A stretch of 64,000 nucleotides of DNA, from positions 1 through 64,000 of the forward strand of contig NZ_JABUOU010000005.1 in NCBI RefSeq assembly GCF_013344475.1. Direction: 5' to 3'. Shown in pieces: positions 25,415 through 33,800 of this stretch. Under the pieces are notes generated by a model. It was not told the origin of the DNA and did no database searches. It saw only the letters and a list, made by a program, of their open reading frames with translations. A program made the translations under genes and the position numbers. The DNA is from Martelella limonii (GTDB lineage Bacteria; Pseudomonadota; Alphaproteobacteria; Rhizobiales; Rhizobiaceae). Positions within the stretch are counted from its first letter, which is position 1. Each line of letters begins with the position of its first letter.

Positions 25415-26890
25415 ATGCCGTTGCTGGATACCCCGGCCCGCCTGCCGATCACCGATAAAATCGAACCCCTGCTGATTGGCGGCAAGGCCGTGATGGGAGA
25501 CGGGCCTGTGCTGGACGTGATCAACCCGGCCGATGGCAGTGTCATCGGGCGCGTTGCGACATCAAGTCCCGCACAGGTGCGCCAGACTGTCGCAGATGCG
25601 CAAGACGCGCTCCGCGCCAGCGGCTGGGGGGGGCGGATGCCGCATGAACGCGCGCGGATCCTGTCGCGCGCCGCGGACGAGATCGAACGTCAGGCCGATC
25701 ATCTGGCCGAACTGCAGATGATGGAAAACGGCAAGACTCGCAGCGAAAGCCGGGGCCAGGCGATAATGGCGGCAGGCATCTTCCGCTATTTCGCGGCCGT
25801 CTGCGAATGTAGCGAAGACACGATGCCACCGGCGAGGGGCGACTATTTCACGATGACGGTGCAGGAGCCGGTCGGCGTGGTCGCGGCCCTGACGCCGTGG
25901 AACTCGCCGCTGACCATGGGCGCGCAGAAGATCGCGCCCGCGCTTGCGGCCGGCAATGCCGTGGTGCTGAAGGCGGCCGAGACCACCTCTTTCGTCTCGC
26001 TGGCGCTTGGCCAGTGCGTGATCGCCGCAGGGCTTCCTGACGGGCTTTTGTCGGTGATTGCCGGCAAGGTCGAAACCGCCGTCGCGCTGGTCGAGGATCC
26101 CGGCATCGGGCTCATCTCGTTTACCGGCGGTACATCCACGGGACAGAGCATCGCCCGCGGCGCGGCCGACCGCCTCGTGCCGCTGATCCTGGAACTTGGC
26201 GGAAAATCGCCGCATATCGTCTTTGCCGATTCCGATCTGAAGGCTGCCGCCAAGTCTGTCGCATCTGGCATTTTCGGCGGGACCGGACAATCCTGCGTGG
26301 CGGGGTCGCGGCTGTTCGTGGAAAGCAGCGTGGCCGATGAGTTCAAACAGATTCTGATCGCCGAAGCCGCGACGATGCGGGTCGGACGGCCATCCGACCC
26401 CGACAGCGTTCTCGGGCCGCTGGCCTCGTTCCCGCACCGCGAGCGGGTGGAAAGTTTCGTCAGGCGAGGGGTCGAGGCCGGCGGCGAAATCCTCCTCGGC
26501 GGAGCCCGCCCGGAAGGCGAAGCCTTTGAAAGCGGCGCCTACTACCTGCCGACGATCATCGGCGGCATCGACAACAGCGCGGCCATCGCGCAGGAGGAAA
26601 TCTTCGGCCCGGTGCTCTGCTTCATGATCTTCGAGGATGAGGCAGCCCTGATCGCTGCCGCCAATGACAGTGTCTACGGGCTGGCGGCCGGCATCTGGAC
26701 TGGCGATTACAAGCGCGCCTGGCGCGTGGCGCGGGCGCTTGAAGCCGGAACTGTCTGGATCAATACCTACAAGCAGCTTTCCGTCGCAGCGCCATTCGGC
26801 GGCTACAAGCTGTCGGGGCTGGGTCGCGAGAAGGGCCTTCAGGGCATGCGCGCCTATCAGCAGAGCAAAAGCCTTTACTGGGCAGCCTGA
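25415..26890 (+). CDS. NAD(P)-dependent aldehyde dehydrogenase
   Basis: This 491-residue protein has the full ALDH set: PWNSPLTMGAQKIAPALAAGNAVVLK, SFTGGTSTGQSIA, the general-base Glu in LELGGKSPHIVFAD, and the catalytic Cys at about residue 294 in GTGQSCVAGSRLF. EEIFGPVLCFM is also present. It oxidises an aldehyde to the acid. As the last gene of the Liv operon it probably acts on an aldehyde formed during breakdown of the transported compound; substrate unknown. Confidence 0.88.
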   Translation: MPLLDTPARLPITDKIEPLLIGGKAVMGDGPVLDVINPADGSVIGRVATSSPAQVRQTVADAQDALRASGWGGRMPHERARILSRAADEIERQADHLAELQMMENGKTRSESRGQAIMAAGIFRYFAAVCECSEDTMPPARGDYFTMTVQEPVGVVAALTPWNSPLTMGAQKIAPALAAGNAVVLKAAETTSFVSLALGQCVIAAGLPDGLLSVIAGKVETAVALVEDPGIGLISFTGGTSTGQSIARGAADRLVPLILELGGKSPHIVFADSDLKAAAKSVASGIFGGTGQSCVAGSRLFVESSVADEFKQILIAEAATMRVGRPSDPDSVLGPLASFPHRERVESFVRRGVEAGGEILLGGARPEGEAFESGAYYLPTIIGGIDNSAAIAQEEIFGPVLCFMIFEDEAALIAAANDSVYGLAAGIWTGDYKRAWRVARALEAGTVWINTYKQLSVAAPFGGYKLSGLGREKGLQGMRAYQQSKSLYWAA

Positions 26891-26905
26891 GGCGGCAAGC
26901 ACAAA

Positions 26906-26924
26906 CCCGCCGTCAGTCGGCGGG
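26906..26924 (+). terminator. GC hairpin after the aldehyde dehydrogenase
   Basis: CCCGCCG and CGGCGGG form a 7-bp stem with a TCAGT loop just after the operon end. No T-tract follows, so this is a weak call. The remaining bases to 27079 hold nothing recognisable. Confidence 0.4.
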
Positions 26925-27079
26925 AGCCAGCTTATGTCTCCTCGAATGTGGCAAGGTAAAGAGATAGAGCCGATCTGTTTCCCTGAAACGAGGAACGGTT
27001 CCAAGCCACCTGGCCCGCTTCTGAATGTGTCGAGCCGGTCGCTGAAAGATGAGCGGACCCTGCGTTCAGGAAATCGTTC

Positions 27080-27838
27080 TTATGCCGGGTAATGACCGCC
27101 GAGCGCTTCGGAGATTTCCCGGGCGGCGTCCAGCATCTGCGGACGCATGCGGGCGATGTCGTCCTCCTGAAACCGCTCCTTCGGCCCTGAAAACGAGAGC
27201 GCCCCGATCATGCGGTTCGACCCGGTGAACACCGGCGCGGCGACACCGGCACAGAGCTTGTCGCGCTCGCCCAGCGATACGGCGAAGCATTCCGCGCGCA
27301 CCTTGTCCATCTCAGCGCCCGGCTCTGGGGGATCACCGAAGGCGCGCAGCACCTTGCCCGCCGCGCCGCGGGTCAGGGGAAGGCGATCGCCGGTATTGAC
27401 GCGATCGAGCGTTGAGTGGTTGGAGTTCAGCCTGAACAGACAAAGGCGCTCCTCAGCCGTCTGGCGCACGTGAAAGGACGGGCTTTCCGTACCCATGGCA
27501 ACAAGCCGCTCGAACACCGGCAGGATTTGATGGCGCAAGGGATTGGTCTGCTCATAGGCGATGCCGAGCTGCATGATCGTCGGGCCGAGGGCATATTTGG
27601 AATCGTCCACCCGCACGACATAGCCGGCGTCCTGGAGGGATTCGAGAAGGCGAAGGATGGTGCTTTTGTAAAGCCCAGTCGCGCGCGAAATCTCGGACAG
27701 GTTTCGCGGCATCGTACTTGCTTCCAGCGCCGCCACAATCTTCAGAGCACGGTCTACGGCGGCAACGCCGCGCGAGGTTTTTTGCTTTTCTCCGTCAACG
27801 TCGCTATGCGTTTCCAACGAGACCTCTATTTCATGCAC
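27080..27838 (-). CDS. IclR family transcriptional regulator
   Basis: This 252-residue protein has the IclR N-terminal winged helix (RALKIVAALEASTMPRNLSEISRATGLYKSTILRLLESL, about 29-67) and the C-terminal effector domain (VRQTAEERLCLFRLN, LPLTRGAAGKVLRAF, CAGVAAPVF, IGALSFSGPKERF). It sits at the right end of the catabolic locus, convergent with the Liv-ALDH operon, and is the only regulator there. It is therefore the natural candidate to control the divergent promoters at 5898-6151 and 19480-19598. A GTTCTAT half-site upstream (27879-27885) matches one near tctC. Confidence 0.88.
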   Translation of the reverse strand: MHEIEVSLETHSDVDGEKQKTSRGVAAVDRALKIVAALEASTMPRNLSEISRATGLYKSTILRLLESLQDAGYVVRVDDSKYALGPTIMQLGIAYEQTNPLRHQILPVFERLVAMGTESPSFHVRQTAEERLCLFRLNSNHSTLDRVNTGDRLPLTRGAAGKVLRAFGDPPEPGAEMDKVRAECFAVSLGERDKLCAGVAAPVFTGSNRMIGALSFSGPKERFQEDDIARMRPQMLDAAREISEALGGHYPA

Positions 27839-27941
27839 CCAATCAGATAAGCCGCCCGTTCCGGCAACCGGAGCAAACGTTCTATATTCCTAATCTAATC
27901 AATCTCGGGAGATATTAAAAGCGGATATTTGTCTCTAACGC

Positions 27942-28337
27942 TCATACGAAGACTCTTGAAGCATGAACTGGAGTAGAATCTGTTTGCCAGCGGTGAAGCC
28001 CGAACGCTGATCCGAAGGCGATGTCGCGAGAGGGAACGCGGTCCTGATCCATATCCCGCTCGGGACCGAGCGCACGCCTTATGGTGGACATCTGCGTTTG
28101 CAGGTTGTTCTCTTCGACGACGACGCCGGACCAGACTGTTTTCAGGATATAGTCTTTCGGGACAAGCTCGACGCTCGCCTTCACGAGGAGCCACGAAATA
28201 TCGATCGCTCGCGCACCGATCTCGATCCTGGTCCCGTTGCGCGTCAGCATGCGCGGAAAGATCCTGTAGCGACCAAAATCAGTGCCCTCGTCATCCCGGC
28301 CAATGCCCTGCGTATAACGGGGTTCCTTTGCGTTCAT
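27942..28337 (-). pseudogene. OmpR/CadC-type winged-helix DNA-binding domain, degenerate C-terminus
   Basis: ATG 28337 follows AGGAGGAAAGCCT and gives 131 residues. The middle is a clear Trans_reg_C winged helix: FGRYRIFPRMLTRNGTRIEIG, then LLVKASVELVPKDYILKTVW and VVEENNLQTQMSTIRRALG. In intact relatives this is followed by an IRTVxGRGYxF strand. Here the frame instead reads DMDQDRVPSRDIAF, while IRT and GFTAG appear in a different frame over the same bases. I infer frameshift or indel decay of the wing, and loss of the ATPase part that large relatives carry. Confidence 0.6.
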
Positions 28338-28469
28338 AGGCTTTCCTCCTGCGCCGATCGCGACATCCCTGTTGCCACCGCCCATCCCTTCCTGTTGGTA
28401 ATCCACCCGAAAGGGGTCGGAACAAGAGGAGTTCAAAATCCTGCGCTAAGTGCGAACGAAATGTGAATT

Positions 28470-29020
28470 TTATGCAGCAAGCGCGCGACCGTTCGGAAGT
28501 CGCAAGGGTCTGAACTCTCCTGGCATGTGCTGTTCAGAGTCCCAGGAGTATATACCGGTGAGATTTATGTGCTCCCAACTGAGTGGCGAGACGTGCCTCA
28601 ACAGTTCATCGGGAATGTAGCGCCCCCTTTGACGCAGATGAGCAACCGCGCAGCTGAGATAAACTGTGTTCCACTGAACAATGGCGCTGACAACAAGATT
28701 GAGACCGGATGCTCGGAGGAACGATCGCGGATTTCACCGCGTTCATGGAAAAAGACTGCGCGCTTCAGTTTGTGAGCAGCCTCCCCTTTGTTCAGGCCAG
28801 CTTGGCAGCGTCTACGCAACGAAGGGCTCGAATACCATTCAATCATGAGCAGCGTTCGCTCAATGCGGCCGATTTCTCGTAATGCTTTGGCCAGGTTGCT
28901 TGATTTCGAAGAAGCCGAAAACCTCTTGAGGATCATCGAGGGTGCGACTCTAACAATCGATACTTTCTTATCTCGTTCTTAGGCACGAAGGCGTCTGCAA
29001 TTCGTGGGGCTATTCATGCC
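28470..29020 (-). mobile_element. Tn3-family transposase C-terminal remnant (frameshifted)
   Basis: Three minus-strand frames give consecutive pieces of one Tn3-type TnpA C-terminus. Near 28980-29016 is PRIADAFVPKNEIRKYR. From about 28978 down to 28718 is ERDKKVSIVRVAPSMILKR, GRIERTLLMIEWYSSPSLRR, AGLNKGEAAHKLKRAVFF and GEIRDRSSEH. Then, in another frame, come ASGLNLVVSAIVQWNTVYL, LRHVSPLSWEHINLTGIYSW and GEFRPLRLP, ending in TAA at 28470. At least two frame changes and the missing N-terminal two thirds make it inactive. No terminal inverted repeats were recognised. Confidence 0.85.
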
Positions 29021-29153
29021 GCGCCAGTTCGGAACTAATCCGAAGAAGCCGAAACTTAAACCGATCGCCAGGCGCAGAGGGTAGCTTGATCTACGCCAGA
29101 TCCTGCCCCGCAATCGGGGAGTGGCTCAATGTCGCTGAACCCCGGCTGCGTCC

Positions 29154-30020
29154 TCAATCGCTGCCCGGTGGAATTCTGGCGACCAGTCGCGTCAGGACAT
29201 CGCCGGGTCCAGCCTCGATGAATTCCTTGGCACCCTCCGCCTTCAGGCGGGCGATGCCCGGCGCCCACAGCACTCTGGACGACAACTGATCCACCAGCAG
29301 GCTGCGGACCGAAGGTCCCGGATCGCTCGTGGCGGGATAGGCTCGGGCGGTCACGTTCGCCACCACCGGCAGACGTGCTTGCCGGAACGCGATGGTTTTG
29401 AGATGCTCCTGGAAACCGGCCGCCGCAGGCCTCATGAAGCGAGAGTGAAAGGCCGCTCCCACGGTCAGGGGAATGAAGGCGCGCGCGCCCGCCTTCATCA
29501 TTTCCGCTTCCGCAGCGTCGATGGCCTGGAGCGAACCGGAGATCACCAACTGGTCGGGCGCGTTGACATTCGCGATGTCCACGTCCGCGATGGCCGCGAG
29601 GCATTGCGTAACCGTCGCTTCATCGAGGCCGATCACGGCGGCCATGCCGCCCTCGCGCTGGCGCGCCATCAACTGGCCGCGATGCGTCACCATGGAGAGC
29701 CCGGTGAGGAGGTCGAAGGCGCCGGCGGCCTGCAACGCATTGTATTCGCCGAGACTGTGGCCGATGAACCGGCTCGGCCGCTTTCCCGTTGCCAGAAGCT
29801 GCTCGCAGGTGAGAGCGTTGACGATATAGAGGCACGGCTGGGTGATGTCGGTCCGTCGCAGGGTTTCCTCATCGCCATTGAGGCAGGTTTCCCGGACGCT
29901 GAAACCGGCGATCCGGTCTATCCGGCTTTCGAGCGGACCGAACATCCGGCTTGTGTCGAACAGTTCCTTGCCCATTCCGGGAAATTGTGATCCTTGTCCT
30001 GGAAACATGAATACGAGCAT
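29154..30020 (-). CDS. Free-standing malonyl-CoA:ACP acyltransferase (trans-acting AT)
   Basis: This 288-residue FabD-type acyltransferase has FPGQGSQFPGMG at the N-terminus, the nucleophile S89 in GHSLGEYNAL, an Arg in THRGQLMARQ and the catalytic H192 in AFHSRFM. The AFHS form is the malonyl-type specificity motif. None of the PKS proteins in the window contains an AT domain, so this protein is the likely supplier of extender units in trans. It reads in the same direction as the NRPS gene but is separated from it by the oppositely oriented PPTase gene. Its ATG is only 29 bp from the divergent PPTase ATG. Confidence 0.85.
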   Translation of the reverse strand: MLVFMFPGQGSQFPGMGKELFDTSRMFGPLESRIDRIAGFSVRETCLNGDEETLRRTDITQPCLYIVNALTCEQLLATGKRPSRFIGHSLGEYNALQAAGAFDLLTGLSMVTHRGQLMARQREGGMAAVIGLDEATVTQCLAAIADVDIANVNAPDQLVISGSLQAIDAAEAEMMKAGARAFIPLTVGAAFHSRFMRPAAAGFQEHLKTIAFRQARLPVVANVTARAYPATSDPGPSVRSLLVDQLSSRVLWAPGIARLKAEGAKEFIEAGPGDVLTRLVARIPPGSD

Positions 30021-30049
30021 GGATTGGCTCTTTCTTGGATGGAATTGTT

Positions 30050-30820
30050 ATGTCCGACCCCGTAGAGAAGGAAGCGGGCCGCCTGCTGCCAGCGGCTTCC
30101 GGCACGGGGCCTGCAGCGGATACCGTCGATGTCTGGTGGATGGACCTCGGCCAATTCGGCCCTGAGAGGCAAGTGGCGGCGCTCAGCCTTCTCGACCCTG
30201 CGGAACGTGTCCGTCACGCCGCCTTTATATCCGAGCCGGCGCGCCAGCAGTTTCTCGCCGGCCGGACGCTGGTGCGCACCTGCCTTTCCCGCTACGGCGG
30301 CATGTCTCCGCACGAGTGGCGCTTTCGCGCGAACCGCTATGGGCGGCCCTTTGTCGATGAGCGCTGCGGGCCAAGCGGGCTCTATTTCAATCTTTCGCAT
30401 ACCGAGGGCATGGCGGTCTGCGCCATTGCGGGATTTGGCGAAATCGGCGTCGACGTTGAACGTTGCGACCGCCATGCGGCGATCGAGGAGCTCGGCGAAA
30501 CCGTGCTCGCACCTGCGGAACTGGCGCAGCTGTCGGCCCTGACGGGGGCCGAGCGACAAGAGCGGTTCTATCGGTTCTGGACCCTCAAGGAAGCCTATCT
30601 GAAGGCCCGCGGTATCGGCCTGTCGCTGCCGATGAATGACATAAGGTTCGATCTTTCCGGGATGCTGCCTTCGGTCGCCTTTGCCGGGGTCGTTGACGAT
30701 GCTGCGGCACGCTGGAGCTTTCGGATGATTGCTCCCGGCGCCGGACACATGGTGGCCGTGGCCGCTGCGGTGCAGGATGCGGCGCTGACGCTGCGCGTGT
30801 TCGAGGCCGCATTGCCTTGA
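30050..30820 (+). CDS. Sfp-type 4'-phosphopantetheinyl transferase
   Basis: This 256-residue enzyme converts apo carrier proteins to their holo form with CoA as donor. It has the Sfp motifs FLAGRTLVRTCLSRY, FNLSHTEGMAVCAIA, GVDVER (Mg-binding Asp) and RFYRFWTLKEAYLKARGIGL. ATG 30050 was chosen; an in-frame TTG at 30035 is less likely. It should activate the six carrier domains counted in this cluster. The gene lies between the AT and NRPS genes in the opposite orientation, with an imperfect hairpin (30822-30844) at its convergent end. Confidence 0.88.
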   Translation: MSDPVEKEAGRLLPAASGTGPAADTVDVWWMDLGQFGPERQVAALSLLDPAERVRHAAFISEPARQQFLAGRTLVRTCLSRYGGMSPHEWRFRANRYGRPFVDERCGPSGLYFNLSHTEGMAVCAIAGFGEIGVDVERCDRHAAIEELGETVLAPAELAQLSALTGAERQERFYRFWTLKEAYLKARGIGLSLPMNDIRFDLSGMLPSVAFAGVVDDAAARWSFRMIAPGAGHMVAVAAAVQDAALTLRVFEAALP

Positions 30821-30821
30821 G

Positions 30822-30844
30822 GGAGCGCCCTCGAAGCGCGCTCC
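30822..30844. terminator. Hairpin between convergent PPTase and NRPS genes
   Basis: GGAGCGC and GCGCTCC form a 7-bp stem with a 9-nt loop two bases after the PPTase stop. No T-tract is present on either strand. Confidence 0.35.
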
Positions 30845-30873
30845 GGCAAGGAGAATCGGCCGTCCTGCGCGCA

Positions 30874-33800
30874 TCAGCGGTCACTCGCGGTCGACGTCGC
30901 GCCGGCGATAGGACCGGGCGAGCGGTCGCGCCGGTTGCCGGCCGCCTCCATGGCATCCGCCTTATCCTTTTGCTCCATAACCTGTGCAATGCGGCGCGCG
31001 ATCGCTTCGATGCAGGGTTGGCGCATGATCGAATAGTGATCGCCGTCGAGGCCGACGATTTCCATTTGCGGCATCAGTTCGCGCCATTCCCGACAGACGC
31101 GGTCGAAGCCCTCCTGAAGGCGAGCGGCAAACAGCAGGGCGGGAGCGCTGGAATGCGACGGGCGGTGGCGCTCCAGGGCTGTGCTCCCGGCCTCGAAGAC
31201 GCGGTAGACGGTCTCGAGCCGGGCTGCCTCGGAGGCGACTCCGGCCTCCTCCAGCCGGTCCGATAGAACAGCGATACGGTCGCCGAGCGGAAAGGCGATC
31301 TCGCTTTCGTTCCATCGGTGCGGGCTCAGACCGGCGATCGCCTCGATATCGGCGGCGAAATGGAGAAAGCGCTTCCGATCGCAGACTGGCGCGGTGTCCG
31401 GGACGACGCTGTCGATCATGGCCAAAAGACCGGGCGACCCGTCGAGGCGACGCGCCATCTCCTGCGCGACCAGTCCGCCGAGCGACCAGCCGGCCAGATG
31501 AAAGCGACCATCGGGCCGGATCGCTCTGATCTCATCGAGATAGCGTTCGGCCATGGCAGCGATCGAGGAGAGCGGCGTTTCTTCCCTGGATGTGAGACCC
31601 GGCGCGCGCACGCCGTAGATCGCGCGCTCGCCCGGCAGAAATTGCGCGAGCAGGGCATAGCACATCACATTGCCGCCGATCGGGTGGATGCAGAACAGCG
31701 GCGGGATAGCATCGTTTCCACTGCGGATCGGAACGATCAACGCGTCGTCCGCCGCGCCGCCGTCGCCGGTGGCGATCGCGCCGGCGAGGGCCGCGATGGT
31801 CGGGTGGCTCATCAGCATCGCGAAAGAAACGGGCGTGCCGCACCGCTTTTCCAGCCGCGCCATCAGGCGCATTCCTGCAAACGAGGAGCCGCCGAGCGCG
31901 AAGAAATTGTCGTCCCTGCCGATCGGTCCGGCAATCGCCAGCAGGTCCTGCCACAGGGCGGCAATTTCGGTCTCGAGCCCCGCGTGCGGGGCCGCGTATG
32001 GGCGCGTGTTGCGGATGGTCGCGGCGAAATCGGGCGCGGGCAGGGCGGTTCGAATGACCTTGCCGTTGTCGCTCAGCGGCAGCCTGTCGAGGATCATAAA
32101 AAATGCGGGGACCATATAGGCCGGCAAGGTCGCGCGCAGTCTTTCCCTCAGGGCTTTGATGTCGGGCGTTGCGCTGCGGGCCACGATATAGGCCACGAGG
32201 TGGCGGGTTCCGGTACTGTCGCTGGCAGCCGAGACGATCGCGCCTGCAACCTCCGGCATGGCAAGCAGGGCGGCCTCGACCTCTGCGCATTCCACGCGAT
32301 AGCCCTGGATCTTGACCTGGAAATCGGTCCTGCCGAGAAACTCGATTTCGCCATCGGCGAGATAGCGGCCCATGTCGCCGGTGCGGTAGAGGCGTTCCCC
32401 GGTTCTTGGATGGATAATAAAATTCGCTGCGGTTTTTTCCGGATCCTGCCAGTAGCCGAGCGCCACGCCGATGCCGCCTATGTAGAGATCGCCGGAAACC
32501 CAGGGTGGGCAGAGCCGCAGCTCCTTGTCCAGCACATGAATCGACTGGTAGTCCATGGCATGTCCATAAGGGATCGACCGCCATTCCGGGTCCATGTTTG
32601 TGATCGGGTAGAGCACAGACCAGATCGATGCTTCCGTCGCGCCGCCAAGGCTGCAGATGTCCGCGGCGGGCGCGGCGATCCGGATCTGCGGCGGCAGCGA
32701 AAGCGGAATCCAGTCGCCGCTCAGCATGACGAGCCGCAACGAGGAAAGGGCTGGTTCGCGGGCGTCCTCGCCGGCCAGCTGCATCAGGGCGGGAACGGAA
32801 TTCCAGATCGTCACGGCGTGGTCGCGCACGAGCTTTTGCCAGTGCGCCGGGTCGCGGGTGCCGTCCCGATCGGGCATGACGATCGTCGCCCCGGCCGCAA
32901 GCGTGCCGAAGATGTCGTAAACGGAAAGATCGAAGCTGAGCGAGGAGAGGGCCAGCACCCGGTCGCTTGCCTTCAGCGCGAAGCGGTCGTTGAGATCGAT
33001 GATCGTGTTCCAGGCGCCGCGATGGTCGATCATGACGCCCTTCGGTATGCCGGTGGAGCCGGATGTGAAGATGACATAGGCGAGGTCCGTCGCCTTGAAG
33101 GCCGTCGTTGTTTGGACCGGGGCTGCTTCGGCAGGCTCATCGAGCCCGTCGACCGGGATCGTCTGAAGGGCCTCCGGCCAAAGCAGGCGGGCCTCCAGTT
33201 CCTTGCGGGTGAGGGCGATCCGGGCGCCGCTACTCTTCATGAGAAGCGCGCGCCTTTCATCGGGCAGGTCGGGATCGACCGGCACATAGGCGGCGCCGGC
33301 ATAAAGAATGCCCAGCACGGCCGCGACCTGTTCCCACCCCTTGTCGAGCACCACGGCAACGAGCGTCCCCGGCGCGGTTCGACTGTCACTCAGTGCACGG
33401 GCGACCGCCAGCGCGCGGCCGCGTAACCTCGCGTAGCTGATGCTGCCTGTCGGCGAGATGATTGCGGTCTTCTCGGGATGGGAAACGGCCTGATGCTCGA
33501 ACATCGCTTCCAGACGTTGTGGCTCCAGGGCGGGTGGTGCCGCCGGCGCGGGGTCGGGGCGGGTCCTGGCCAGGGGATCGTCCTGGTCCCAGAGCGCCTC
33601 ATCTTCAGCAAGAGCCGTCATCAGTGCGAGATGGGCTTCGCTCAGTTTTTCGACAAAGCCGGTGGGGAAGATTTCCGCCGCATAGTCCCAATTGAAGATC
33701 GCCGAACCGTCGGGACCGAAATGGAGCTGATGGTCCAGATGGACCTGCGGCACCTGCAGGTGCGACACCTGGTGGCGGATTGCGGCGGGTGCCGGTTCGG

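Noticed and set aside
25562-27004. 480-codon open frame on the minus strand
   Set aside because: Antisense to the aldehyde dehydrogenase gene, whose catalytic motifs are intact.
31318-33426. 702-codon open frame on the plus strand
   Set aside because: It lies entirely antisense to the NRPS gene, has no family motif and reflects high GC; the NRPS frame has clear domains.
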